Assembly: GCA_002197995.1 (NCBI GenBank)
Contig: NGZR01000006.1
Location: 2,779,001-2,843,000, forward strand
Direction of reading: 5' to 3'
Source of the DNA: Gaeumannomyces sp. JS-464
Lineage: Eukaryota; Ascomycota; Sordariomycetes; Magnaporthales; Magnaporthaceae
Length of the DNA: 64,000 nucleotides
A program made the position numbers and the translations under genes. The notes under the pieces were generated by a model. That model had not been told where the DNA came from. It was given only the letters and a program-made list of their open reading frames with translations, and made no database searches. Shown here one piece after another: positions 1 to 10,845 of this stretch; position 1 is the stretch's first letter; every line of letters begins with the position of its first letter.

Positions 1-2
1 GG

Positions 3-530
3 CGACGGCTGCTGCTGGACGGACGAGGCCGCGGCAGCGTCTACAGGCTTTCCGGCAAGCCCGAGCTGGAAGGCTCTTCGGGCTACGGCTCCACTCCTGG
101 CGCCGTGGCAGGTGCCCTGGCGCTCAAGCCCGAGCTGATGGAGGTGGAAAGGCCGTATGAGCTTGGCAAAGAAGACAACAATCGCAACCTGCCGAACAGC
201 CGAGAGGTATACGAGATGGGACAGGCCGAAGAAGCCATCCACCGAGCGCAGGGCCAGGCTGCCAGGGACAACTCCAGTGCTATATCATCTCGGAGAAGTC
301 AAGCCCGGTCGGAAAGAAGCAGCCAGCAAGCGCGTTCAGAAGGGGGCAGCCAGAGGCACCTGCAGTTTTCATCCCACCATCAGGGGAGAGACGTGAGGCG
401 CAACGGCTCACAACGTAGTGAAGAAAGGTTGTTGCGGATCCAAGAAATCGAGGAGGTGTCCCGGAGGCTAAAAGAGGAACTTAAAAGGCTGAACAAGGAC
501 ACACGCAAGTCAAGACTAGAGTCCTCTTAA
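3..530 (+). CDS. 3' end of an unidentified host gene (partial)
   Basis: The reading frame is open from the left edge to a TAA at 528-530, so the start and main domain lie outside the window. The visible 175 residues are low-complexity: a Gly/Ser-rich stretch, a 'RPYELGKEDN...VYEMGQ' segment, a Ser/Arg/Gln-rich middle and a charged, helical C-terminus rich in Glu, Lys, Arg and Leu (from about base 430) that could form a coiled coil. Tails with YEL/YEM motifs are common in the cytosolic ends of fungal single-pass membrane proteins, but that is a loose resemblance. Function unknown. GC-rich and free of RIP-type stops, so probably a live host gene. Confidence 0.55.
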   Translation, partial: RRLLLDGRGRGSVYRLSGKPELEGSSGYGSTPGAVAGALALKPELMEVERPYELGKEDNNRNLPNSREVYEMGQAEEAIHRAQGQAARDNSSAISSRRSQARSERSSQQARSEGGSQRHLQFSSHHQGRDVRRNGSQRSEERLLRIQEIEEVSRRLKEELKRLNKDTRKSRLESS

Positions 531-860
531 CTCTTTTTTTCATTCGCGGCCTCGCAGCCCAGTAGCGTCAAAAGCCAACCTGCTGAGATTGGCATGGTGC
601 TTGCGGCAGCCAAGAATAGCAGGCTACATCAGGCGAGGCGAGGCGAATGCCTGTCGTGCAGTCGCCTCCGCTTCCACCAAGATACCACTAGTACTCGAAA
701 CTCGAGACAGCATGAAAACCGAGGAAAATAGGAATGCACACTCATTACCAGATACAAAAGTCACTTTCCGCCCTGCTTGTAAAAACATCTTGGGTGATGG
801 ACTCAGGCAAGGAGCCAATGCCCAGACAACAAGCATTAATGATCCGAAAGCCCCCGTGTG
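531..860. other. Intergenic host sequence before the pogo transposon
   Basis: No convincing gene. This is the 3' flank of the preceding gene and the left side of the TA site where the pogo-type element inserted (TA at 861-862). Its continuation lies at 10739 onward, right of the element. Confidence 0.5.
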
Positions 861-862
861 TA

Positions 863-912
863 AGTCAAGACCCCTGTTTTGCGCCACCCCCCACTTCCGG
901 CCACCCCAATTC
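863..912 (+). repeat. Left terminal inverted repeat of the pogo element
   Basis: Begins AGTCAAGACC and contains the block GCGCCACCCCCCACTTCC. It matches the reverse complement of 10687-10736 except for a few C/T changes at the outer end. Preceded by TA. Confidence 0.92.
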
Positions 913-963
913 TCAACACCATGCATCCAACACGCCAATTTCATTCCGCAATTGTGATCTTTC

Positions 964-1839
964 CTAGCCAATTACAATACAATCGGATATATTATCCGAA
1001 TCGTTAAATGCAGGAGATTTTGGTGGATCATTTGGCAGATCGCCATCCTCCTGTTGTGCACGCCTAATGTCGCCAATCCGCACAAAGGCCTTGTTTGGGT
1101 CCGGCAACACCTTCTTTTTTTTCAACGGCCGTGCAACCTCCAATTCCGCCTCCAGGCGCCTGGTTTTTTGCTCGCACGTAACTAAAGCGATATCTTTTTC
1201 GTTGTAGGCCTTAGTAAGCTTTTGGAACAATAAACGGGCCGTCCGGCCGAGCCGGAAGTTGTGGGCAAAGGTGGCCACTTGGGTACGCATTTGGAGGGTC
1301 GTTTTGGGAGTTGCCACAACCATATCAAATGGTATGGAGTACTTGGAATAGGTATTTTAAGCAACCCTTTCGGCTTCCAAAGCATCCTTTGCAGCTTGGG
1401 ACGCTTTGGCGTTGCTTTTCAAGGAGGAGAGGGCTTATAAAAGGTTTACTGATCTTTAGGGGCCACAAGCCGGTGGCGGCCTAACCCGCCTTGATAATAC
1501 GGGGTATAAGGGCCTCCTCCTTTGCTTTGTGATAGCAATTGAGAAAATGACGTTTTCCTATTACAATTGACGTGCAAAAGGCTGCAAAAAAGCCGTTGTG
1601 CCGGCGGTAGGCCTTTTTAACCGTGCTAAAAACCGCTAAATCGAAAGGCTGAAAGACGTGAGAGCTGTGGGCGGGCAGATAAACGAGCTGAACGTTGTTA
1701 AATGCGTAAAGGTATATAAAGTCCTTTGTTGCGTGGGATCCGTGGCCGTTTAAAACCAAAAGCCGGCGATTTCCGGGGGTGGCCGGCACCGTATTCGGGA
1801 GGAAGATATTTTTAAGCCACTTTACACCCGTTTTATCGT
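964..1839 (-). pseudogene. Pogo/Fot1 transposase, C-terminal half
   Basis: Read from 1839 down, the frame continues the half found at 9858-10610. It contains the second DDE block ('LLVLNGHGSH', where the family has an acidic residue at the Asn) and the 'LPAHSSHVFQPFDLAVF' motif typical of Fot1/pogo transposases with Asp as the third acidic residue. Downstream are 'IKAG' and a stop where Trp is usual, and then 'ATGLWPL', the conserved C-terminal motif. The tail is Lys-rich and ends at a TAG (966-964). The Asp-to-Asn and Trp-to-stop changes fit RIP. The LTR element interrupts it at 1840. Confidence 0.9.
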
Positions 1840-1844
1840 TTGTT

Positions 1845-2023
1845 TGTTACGGAGCGATCCCCAGCCACCACCCAGCTACTACCTAATATTACGGAGCGAT
1901 CCCCAGCCACCACTTAGCTTATATATATACGGCCTTCCGCCATTAGATAAATGGGAGTTTTTTTTTTCCCTTTTCGCGCAATAACAAGCTTTTTTCCTAG
2001 CTTTTAGGTGTTGCACTATAACA
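1845..2023 (+). repeat. 5' LTR of gypsy element 1
   Basis: Starts TGTTACGGAGCG and ends CACTATAACA (TG...CA ends). It aligns along its whole length with 9673-9852; most differences are C/T or G/A. Confidence 0.92.
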
Positions 2024-3331
2024 ATTTGTTGCGCTATTTTCCAAAAACCGGTCGAAGCCGACCGCTTTTTGCTAAAACCAAAACGTAACATACTACGGAA
2101 TTACAAACAAAACCACAAAGCATTATTAAAAAACCGACGGCAAACCGATAGCCATTTACCAAAATTTTTAAAACGATTAGAAGCTACCCACATAACGGAC
2201 AAGGCTTCGAGCAGCGGAGCCGCACCACAAAACGAGCGGAGCTTTGGCAAATCCTTCGCCAAATTCCTTACTTTAATAATTTTAATTCGAAAGGCAAAGG
2301 GAGCGAGCATAACAGCTTTTATCGGCGTTATTAGCGATTTTAAATAGGCGATAAACCAAATAAACGCTATCCTGTTAAAATTAAACAGCGGCGTAAACAA
2401 TTTACTTATTACTAATATTGCTATTAAAAATAGCCTAAACCAAATGTCGGCAGCGTATTAAACCGCATTAGCCGATATAAAACGAAAGATGGTTAAAAGC
2501 GCTAAACTGGAGAAAAATAAGCGGGAAGCGAACGCGTCGGAAAAAGCGGTGATAGCCCGGCTTTAAAAAGCGCGGGATAGGATTATAATTTTCGAAGCAT
2601 AATAAAATAAAGGCGGGGACCTGGCCACCGAAAGTTAACCCGTTACGAAAACCTTTTTAGTTTAAAAACGCATATATTAGCTATTAGCGAGGCATTTACA
2701 TTTACATTTAACGCTAATTTTTTACCGACCAGCGCTTTTTTATTAACCACCGGGAAAACGGCGGCTTTTTAACCTAAAGCCTATAACCTTTTAACGTTCG
2801 CAAAGGAGCAGCTTTTATTCGAAGCACGATAAAAGGCTTACAAATTTTGGAAGGCTTAATTGCAAACCAAATTCGCGTTAAACGAATTAGCGTTTTTAAA
2901 AAACGAAAAAAAAGTGTTATACGCCGGGCAGTTTTTCGCGGGATAAGCGTATAGCCTAGTTAAAAGCAAAATGCTTATTAACGATAACCTATCGCTTAAA
3001 TAATTCATACTATTGCCGATTTGTTTCGCACTTTTAACCCGGTATATATTACGGCCGACGCGGTATAAGCGGCCCGACGGCATTTTGCCAGCTTTAAATA
3101 AGGAAAAAGCTTTTTCGGAAATTTTATTAACGAATTCCACCGCTTCGCCGATTTATACGATATAATTAATGCATAATTAGTGGAAATTTTAAAAGAAAAA
3201 GTTAATAGCGAATTTAACGGGCTATTCCGCTTTATTTTTTTATTATTACGACTAGTTTTTAACGCATTCGATATATAAGTGGCATTATTCCGCGATTTGT
3301 TTAATAATATCGTCGATTATGCTTATCGCTA

Positions 3332-3601
3332 GTGGAATTACAATTAAACGTTTTAAAACCGCCCGGGTTCGTAATAGGATACAGCTATAACGGCGACCTT
3401 ATAAACTTTAGCAAGGTTAGCACCGAAAGCCGCCCTTTTATTACGCTAGCAAAAAAAAACCGGCGTATAGCCCAAAACTTTTGTTTTTATTACGGAAAAA
3501 AAAAACACATATCCCGCGTATGCCTTGCGAAAACCAGCGAAATACCGGCGAAAAAAAGTAAGCTTTGCTTAAAACGCACGCGAGGCATTCGAAGGTAGCC
3601 A
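3332..3601 (+). pseudogene. Gag C-terminal (nucleocapsid) relic with broken CCHC knuckle
   Basis: An 88-residue open stretch. Near its end 'NFCFYYGKKKHISRVC' has the C-x2-C-x4-H-x4-C spacing of a retroviral-type zinc knuckle, but the second Cys is Tyr (TGC to TAC, a G-to-A change). Basic residues follow, as in nucleocapsid tails. It lies upstream of the reverse transcriptase, as expected for gag. Confidence 0.75.
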
Positions 3602-4599
3602 TTTTTAAACAAATACAAAAAAAGTTTTTTTAATTTTATAAGTTTTAATATAACTTTTTCCTTTTTATATGTTTACGTTTTAATAATACGAAAGCTATTT
3701 TATGCCGATCGTTAATCGATACGAGATATTTATTATAAGCGTTTATCGATAATTTTTTGCGTATAAACACTAGCTTTTACGCTAACCTTTGCCGCGATTA
3801 AAACCATTTCGTTTCGCAAACGAAAATATCGTAAGGTATATTACCGAATACGTTAAATACGATATTATTTCGCCGATAAAACGGAAATATTAGTAATGTA
3901 TTGCTAGCTTTTAGGCGGTTTTAATGTTATTTTCGGCTTTTTTTAGCTTAAATATTATAACCCCGCTATCGATTAAAAAGCAAGTATATTAGCAATCGAC
4001 GGCAAAACGATAGCGGAAATTTAATACGCTATATTAAAACTGGAAATACGAATATTTAACGCTACCAATTTCTTTACCTTTTGCAAATAACCAAACGTAT
4101 AAACCGAACGAACCATATTAGGAAAACTTATTGCTAAAACGATAACCGAACGTTTAAAAAATACGCAAAGCTCCGACGAAATCGCTAACGAAACGCTAAC
4201 CGCCTTTTTGCGATTTATTTTAAACTTTAAATAAATATTTAACGTTGCTAAACTATTACTACGCTTTTAAACCTTTCGAAATTGGATCGATAAAATACCG
4301 CATTTTTAACGAATTTTCGACGAAAATATTAAAAAATATTTAAAAGGAAAACCATTGGTAATAATGCAAAAGATTTTGGATAAGCTCCCCGCCGAGCTAA
4401 AAGATATAGCTAAATGCTTTTTGCCAAAAAACGCAAATATTTTACCATTTTACCGGCCGTTCGATTATAAAATTAAACTGTTCGCCGGTTAAACGCTATT
4501 ATATAACTATTATAAAGCCATATTACTAAAAGAATTACGCGTAATCCGCAAATTTTGGATAAGCATTTGGATAAAAGTTTTATTCGTTTAAGCTAATTT

Positions 4600-5130
4600 T
4601 TCGCCGCGGCGCCGGTGCTTTTCGCGCGGAAACCCGGTAAAAAAGTACGGGTTTATATCGATTACAAAAAATTAAATAACGTTATTATAAAAAACCGGTA
4701 CTTTATCCCGCTTATTAAAAAAACTTTTAACGCGTTATTTAAAGCGAAGTGGTTTTTTAAACTGGATATTACTGCGGCATTTAACCGTTTGCGGATCGCT
4801 TTGGGAAATGAATGGAAAATAGCGTTTATTATTAGGTTCGGCCTTTTTAAATGCCTTATCGCCAATTTCGGTATAATAAAAGCTTTAAGCTTATTTTAAC
4901 ATTACATTAATTATACGTTAAGCGATACTTTAAATAAATTCGCTATCTTATTTAAACGACGTGCTTATTTATAGCCAAACGCGGGCGAAATACCGGCGAT
5001 ATATTAAAATATAATATAAAACTCGCGAACGCTGGCCTTATTATCGATATTAGGAAATGCGAATTCGGCGTACAAAAAACAAAATACCTCGGCCTGGTTA
5101 TTATAATAGCGGGGATACGCATAAATAAAA
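4600..5130 (+). pseudogene. Reverse transcriptase relic of gypsy element 1
   Basis: The stretch from 4615 shows the Ty3/gypsy RT blocks in order: 'VYIDYKKLN' with the first catalytic Asp, 'KNRYFIPLI', 'FFKLDITAAFNRLRIA' and 'EWKIAF..RFGLFK'. About 80 bases further the catalytic YxDD box reads 'YLNDVLIYS', so one essential Asp is Asn. RNase H remnants should follow (about 5300-5750) but are too damaged to delimit. Confidence 0.88.
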
Positions 5131-6059
5131 ACAAAATACGGGCGATTAAAAAATGGCAAAAACCATATTCGCTAAAAAACTTTTAACGTTTCGTCGGGTT
5201 TGCTTACTTTTACTAACGATTTATTAAAAGCTTTTTAATTATTACGTAACTTTTAATAGTATTAATAAGCGAAAAAGTTGGCCGGATTTATTTACAATTA
5301 AAATCTTAACGGCATTTCGACAATTGAAAAATTTCTTTTCGATTACAATTATTTTAGCTTTTTATAACCCTAGCAAACGAACTATTATAAAAACGGACGC
5401 TTTTAACTGGGCGTTTAACGAAGTCCTATTTTAAAAAAACGATAACGAGGCCCGACGCCCAATCGCTTTTTTTCGTTTAAACATTCGCTAACGAAATGTA
5501 ATTACGAAATTTATAATAAAGAATTTCTAGCTATAATTAAAGCTTTTAAAAAATAGCGCCCCGAGTTTTAAAACACCGAATAACTAATGGAAGTTTGGTT
5601 AAACTATAAAAACTTTTAATATTTCGCAATTATTAAACTTTTAAACCAGCGACAAATCCGGTGGTTAAAATTTTTTAGCGATTTTAAGTTCCAAATTATT
5701 TATAAACCAAAAAAATTAACAGTTATGCTAAATGCACTTTCCTAATTACCAAGCGTTCGATTAGCAAATATACGCGATATAATAAACGATAAAATCGCAT
5801 TACGTTAAAAAACGTTACTTTTAAAAAGTGTTTAGCAATTAAAGCACTAGTAAAACGATGGTATACCGATACTTTTACAATATATAGCACTTTATTAGTT
5901 AAATGTATTAAAACCTATTAACACGCTAATCGATAATATTTACGGGAAATGCGAAGTAATTTAAACGATACTAAAAACATTACGAGGTTTAATAGCTAAA
6001 CAATTCCCGCATTTCGTTTGGAAATACAAAATTGCTAAAGCCGATTACCTAGCAATCCG

Positions 6060-7010
6060 CGGGCGTATTTATGTTAAAAACCAATTGTAAATCCCGTTTA
6101 ACGACGTTTTAAAATTGCAAATTTTACATCGAAATATAGCTTACCGTTAAAAAGGTATCCCGGTAAAATAAAAACATACGACTTTATATAAAAAACTTAT
6201 ACGTGGCTAAATTTGTAGCGAAACGTTAGCACTTTTATTTAAGGCTATTACTTATGCAAAATGGTAAAAAAAGGAAAAAGTTCGCTAAACGGATTATTAA
6301 AACCGCTGTTAATACCATTTCGGCCGTAAACGGATATTTTAATAAATTTCGTTAAGCTATTACCGAAATGCAAACGGAATAAAATCGAATACGAAAACGT
6401 TTTAATAATGGTAAACCGTTTAACAAAAATAAAATATTATATTTTAATTAGTACAACGAATGCGGGCTGCTTCGCTAACGCTTTCGTTACGTTAATATAT
6501 CGCTATTACGGTATATTAAATACCATCGTTTTTAATAAAAATACGCAGTTCGTTTCGGCATTTTAAAAAAAACTATCGCGACGTTTTAACGTTACCTTTC
6601 GCATATCGTTATCGTATTACCCGAAATTTAACGGATAAACCGAAATAGTTAACGCGTATAAAATAATACTTTCAAATATTTTGCTTATTTTACCAAAATA
6701 ATTAAATCGATTAGCTGCTTTTAAAAAAATTCGCTAGTAATAACTAAATGTTAAAAACTATATACGTTACACCATTTTTCGCTAATTACGAATAGCATTT
6801 ACATATAAGCATAAAGCTAAAATCGAAGCAAAATAAAAGCGAAATACCAGCGATTTAACGTAAAATTTATAACGCTATTACCGTCGCAAACCGTATCGAA
6901 AAATTTTTTAAATTCGTTAAAATATTAACAAAGGTATTTAAAAAACGTTATAAGGAAATAGCGAACCGCTATCGCTAAAACGCAAAAATATTTGAAATAA
7001 ACAACTTAGT
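6060..7010 (+). pseudogene. Integrase relic of gypsy element 1
   Basis: Around 6310-6560 one frame reads 'TDILINFVKLLPK ... NVLIMVNRLTK ... TTNAGCFANAFVTLIYRYYG ... VFNKNTQFVSAF', the Ty3/gypsy integrase catalytic core. In the 'VNRLTK' and 'VFNKNTQF' boxes Asn occupies positions that are Asp in active enzymes. Several TAA stops interrupt the frame. Confidence 0.82.
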
Positions 7011-7329
7011 TTAGGTAAATACGAAATATATAGCGATATCCCGCTTTACGCCGAAATTTAGCGATAAATAAATAGGACCGTTTTACGTAATTAAAATGTA
7101 TCCACGCGCTTTTACTATCGATTTGCTAGCGAAATACAAAATTTTCCTTGTTTTTCACATATCGCTAATAGTAAAAAAAAAACCGGGCTTGCTAAAATAA
7201 AAGCAAATAAACCGGCAATACGCGGGGCGGGCGGATAGCGTAATATTAACGAAACATTTAAACCAAAGCGACGAAAACCCAGCAAAAGAATAGCATTTTA
7301 ACGCGATTTTAAACTCCAAAAAAACATTC

Positions 7330-7460
7330 GAAATACTAAAATATAAAGTAAAATGGGCTGCGCCGTATAAGCCCACGTAAAAGCCAGCACGGTTTTTAAA
7401 AAAAGCGGACGAAAAAATATAAAACTTTTACAAACGCTACCCGGGCAAACCAAGCCTTTT
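7330..7460 (+). pseudogene. Chromodomain relic at the end of pol
   Basis: The frame reads 'YKVKWAAPYKPT', a stop, 'KPARFLKKADEKI', a stop, and 'NFYKRYPGKP', matching the chromodomain pattern in which a stretch like 'YLVKWxGY' is followed by a Trp-containing segment and a helix ending near 'YPxKP'. The stops fall at Trp/Gln-type positions. In live elements this domain binds methylated histone H3 tails and directs integration. Confidence 0.72.
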
Positions 7461-8089
7461 AATATAATAGCGACCCCCCGTAGTAAAAGCAGTATAAGCT
7501 TAGCAAACAGCCGGCTTTGCGCAACGCGTTAGGTAAAAAGCGCTACCCCGAAAACCACGCGGGAAACCGAAGCGATAATAGTAGCGAAACGAATAGCAAT
7601 TACGAAAATAACGCGATTTGGTATTTAATTTTAATCGTATAACCGCGCGGGAAAAGCCCAAATAGCAAAAGGCCGGCGGAATAAAAACAATATTAAAACG
7701 CAAAACTATTATTACAATATAATAACGCTAGGATTATTTTACGCTTTAGCTCGTATTAATAACGTTGCTATCGTTATTTAAATTATTAACTTAAAAACCA
7801 ATATCGTTATTACCGTTTAAAAACGGCGAATTACTATTGCTATTACTTTTAGCACTATTATTACCATTATTATTATTATTATTATCGGAAAAACCGTTAA
7901 ACGACGTTTAATCGCCAACGTTGCTTTTTAAATCCGATATAAAAACGTTAAATTCCGTTTCGAGCTCGATAAAAAAATTATAAACCACGTTTTCGTTTTA
8001 AAACTCCCAACGATATATAAACGGAAAGCTAATAATTAAACCCCGGACTTTTTTACTATAATACTTAATAATATGGTTGTAATAGTTAC

Positions 8090-9000
8090 TTATAACCTAG
8101 TAACGAAAGCCGCGCTAAATGCCGCGACGACGAACGACCGTTCGCGCGTAAGTAGGAAAATAACGCACGTTTTCCTTTTACTAGCTAATAAAGCGGCTAA
8201 TAATGCAATTAACGAATTAACGGCGCGCAAAGCTTTAAATGCGACTCCTATTATCGGTGTTACAAATGCGAGGCTGTATAAACACGACGTTAGCTCGCGG
8301 TTAATCCGACGGGGTAATATCGCGTTTACGATAATAACGCGCTTATTTAGCGCAAAAACATCCATTTTTAACGGAGCTTTTAGCAATTTCCTAACGTAAT
8401 AAAAAAGTTTGCTAATTTTTAAACCTCGGTACGCGCGGCTGCTAACTTACGCTTAATGCGCTTTTATTGTAAACGGATAAACGGTTAGCAATAATAATTA
8501 AACGGTAAATAGCTGGCGCTATACTTACATTGCAACTTTTTTTCGAGCTTTTAACGCCGCGCTGTTTATCATTTTACGTATTCGCGCGAATAAAGCCATT
8601 AAAAAGCTTATATATCGATATAAAAACGGTTTAAATAAATTGCAACTCGAATAACGGATAATCGGCCGAATTAACTTATTGCAAAACGTTATTATCCACG
8701 TGCTCGCTAGCTTCCTATTGGTTAAACTCCACATAATAAAAAAAGGCACGACGAAAAAACGATTCGCTAAAAGCTTAAAAAGCAACGAAATTATTAAAAT
8801 CGCTACGTAAAAACGCCGACGATTAAGCAGCGATTAATTAATAAATAATAAACGAGGATAAAACGGGGAAGCATTTACGCTATTGTAAAACTTATTACGG
8901 TCGTTGCACTAATTGCACAAATCCGACTATTGGTTAAAATAACGACTATTACCGAAATGGCGCGAAAATTAAATAGCAACGAACATTTGGTCGAATAACA
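8090..9000 (-). pseudogene. Possible antisense accessory gene in gypsy element 1
   Basis: Between chromodomain and 3' LTR the minus strand reads, around 8750-8530, 'FYYVEFNQ', stop, 'EASEHVDNNVLQ', stop, 'VNSADYPLFELQFI', stop, 'TVFISIYKLFNGFIRANT', stop, 'NDKQRGVKSSKK'. All four stops can be explained by one C-to-T change. A GTAAGT donor (8528 down), a GCTAAC branch-like motif and a TAG acceptor (8442) would form an 87-bp intron. A second open stretch (8386-8090) follows but may be chance in another frame. No family recognised; the frame choice is an inference. Confidence 0.35.
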
Positions 9001-9672
9001 GCGGGGGGCAAGCGATAATTAAAAGCTTTATACGCTAAAACGCGGGCGCAAGCAATAAATGCAAATGCGAACGGTAAAAGCCGTAGCACGATCGACGATA
9101 TCGCCGGGACGAAAGTAAATTAACGCTATTATAACGACGGCGGAAAACCGGCGAAACACGAAATTTCGAAATAAAAAAGCGGGAAATATCGTAAAGCAAA
9201 TAAAAAAAAAATGAAAAACGGCGGGAATAAAGCGGGGCGATAACGCGACGATATTTTTTAAATATAAAAAGTTATAGTGTTATAAAATGTCGCGGTACGT
9301 TGCCAAAAAACGGCGAAAAAAAAAGGAAAAGCTAAAAAAAAGCAAATGAAATACGAGCGAAGCGACGCGTTAACGCCGGACAAAAAAACAAAAAACTAGC
9401 GAAGCAATTACGCCGCGCGCGCGGCGCCGCAATAAAAAAGGAAAAAGCGACCCAACGGGTGGTAAAACGGAAATGAAAAAGGGGTAACGAAATGGGCATA
9501 ACGCGTATAAACATACCGCGCCCGATAACGCGAGGCATATACGAAAGCATAAAATTATTAGCAAAACTACGGCAGCTTAACGACAATTCGACAATTACCC
9601 GCTAGCAAAATAACATACGAATATTAACCTTAATTTGCAATTAAAAATAACTGCGGGTTTAAGTAAAAGTAT

Positions 9673-9852
9673 TATTACGAAGCGATTTTTAACTACTACT
9701 TAGCTATTACCTAATATTACGAAGCGATTCCCAGCCACCACTTAGCTTATATATATACGGCCTTTCGCCATTAAATAAATGGGAGTTTTTTCCTTTCCCT
9801 CCTCGCGCAATAACAAGCTCTTTTCCTAGCACTTAAGTATTGCACTGTAATA
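9673..9852 (+). repeat. 3' LTR of gypsy element 1
   Basis: Starts TATTACGAAGCG and ends CACTGTAATA. Both ends are RIP-altered versions of TG...CA. Followed by TTGTC, the right target duplication. Confidence 0.92.
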
Positions 9853-9857
9853 TTGTC

Positions 9858-10610
9858 CACCTTTTTTATGTTGCGTGGAATTTCCAAAGCTTAAATTTCT
9901 TTTAATCTTCCAAAGGAAACCACTGCTTTTGTACTAATAAACCTTTAAAAATAACGAAAAGGTCGAGCGCTTTTCCGGTGGCTGAAATGCATTCGATGAT
10001 AATCGTCCAACCTCGCGTGCCGAAAGCTTTTTTTTGCAACGGTTTACAGCCTTTAATACCCAAGACGAGGCCGTTAAATCCGAAGCCCTCCATAAGCCCG
10101 CACTCGTCGAAATTATATTTGTTTTCCAGCTTAATAGCTTTAACGGCAAGCACCTCCAAACGAGGCTACCACGCCCGGATTACCTCCGTTAAGGCGCCGT
10201 TAACGCGTGCGTTTTCTATGCGCCGGGCTTTTTGGGTTTTAAAAATCGGGTATCTAGCCAAAAAACGAGCCACCTAACGCTTCCCGAAGGCTTGAAGGTC
10301 GCCGCCTTGTTCGAAGGTAAGGCTGGCGATATAGCGCAACTTTCCGTAAGTCGGAAGGTACTTTAAAGCGATTTAAACGAGCACCCAATCAGCCAAAAAA
10401 AGCTTTTAGGAAGGGTTAACCCGTTAACGGTGCGCTTATGCACGGCAGGAGGGCAGGCCGCCTCCAATCCGGCGCCGAAGGGTAAACCTCGGGATACCCC
10501 ATGTTTTCGAGGCCGATTTAACAAAAGCGCCGGCACGCACGCCCTCGAAGGCGCACGCGATCTCCGTTTCCGTATATTGCTTTATAAATGGTCCAGCATT
10601 AAAATGCACT
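9858..10610 (-). pseudogene. Pogo/Fot1 transposase, N-terminal half (HTH DNA-binding region and first DDE Asp)
   Basis: Read from about 10607 down, the frame shows a helix-turn-helix segment ('TETEIACAFEGV ... WGIPRFTLRRR'), a CENP-B-like second DNA-binding region and the start of the catalytic core ('YNFDECGLMEGF' with the first catalytic Asp, then 'TIIIECISATGKAL' and 'VIFKG'). At least seven in-frame TAA/TAG stops replace likely Gln, Arg or Trp codons. It ends at 'KRWT', where the LTR element entered; the next residues 'NDKTGVKWL' are at 1839 and below. No start codon is preserved with certainty. Confidence 0.9.
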
Positions 10611-10686
10611 AAAAAAGAAGTTAAACGATCAATTGCTCGTTAAATGGCGACGTGTTAAAGTTAACGCGTTGAAAATCGGGTGGTTG

Positions 10687-10736
10687 GAATTGGGGTGGCC
10701 GGAAGTGGGGGGTGGCGCAAAACAAGGGTTTTAACT
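10687..10736 (-). repeat. Right terminal inverted repeat of the pogo element
   Basis: Reverse complement begins AGTTAAAACC and then shares GCGCCACCCCCCACTTCC with the left end. Followed by TA at 10737-10738. Its outer bases show C-to-T changes relative to the left copy. Confidence 0.92.
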
Positions 10737-10845
10737 TATTACCCACTTTAAGCGGGCGGAAAACCGCGTATTTGTCGAAGCCCCTGATAGCACATATCAT
10801 ATCGCCTGGTTCGGGATGGCGCTTTTCGAGCTGGGCGTTATTTAA

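Larger units (their letters stand above)
1845..9852 (+). mobile_element. Ty3/gypsy chromovirus LTR retrotransposon no. 1, RIP-degraded, nested in the pogo transposase
   Basis: Flanked by 179- and 180-bp direct LTRs and a 5-bp target duplication (TTGTT at 1840-1844, TTGTC at 9853-9857, differing by one C/T). The plus strand encodes relics in the order gag zinc knuckle, reverse transcriptase, integrase, chromodomain: the Ty3/gypsy order with a chromovirus C-terminus. The internal region is very AT-rich and full of TAA/TAG stops, so no protein is made. The 2.2 kb between chromodomain and 3' LTR is unusually long and holds a possible antisense gene. About 8.0 kb long. Confidence 0.93.
863..10736 (-). 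mobile_element. Pogo/Fot1-type (Tc1/mariner superfamily) DNA transposon, split by a nested LTR element
   Basis: The ends are near-identical inverted repeats of about 50 bp (863-912 and 10687-10736), flanked by TA at 861-862 and 10737-10738, the target duplication of Tc1/mariner/pogo elements. Removing the nested LTR element and its second target copy leaves about 1.86 kb, the normal size of fungal Fot1/Pot2-type elements. The single transposase gene reads on the minus strand: N-terminal half at 9858-10610, C-terminal half at 964-1839. The gene has several in-frame stops, so the copy is dead. Confidence 0.93.

Noticed and set aside
8073..8399. Plus-strand open frame of 108 residues in gypsy element 1
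   Set aside because: Overlaps an equally long minus-strand frame in RIP-altered DNA; Ala/Thr/Asn-rich with no motif. Probably an accident of composition or the shadow of the antisense gene.
9332..9586. Minus-strand Phe/Arg-rich frame near the 3' LTR of element 1
   Set aside because: Low-complexity translation of AT/CG-skewed RIP sequence, two overlapping frames open at once, no motif.
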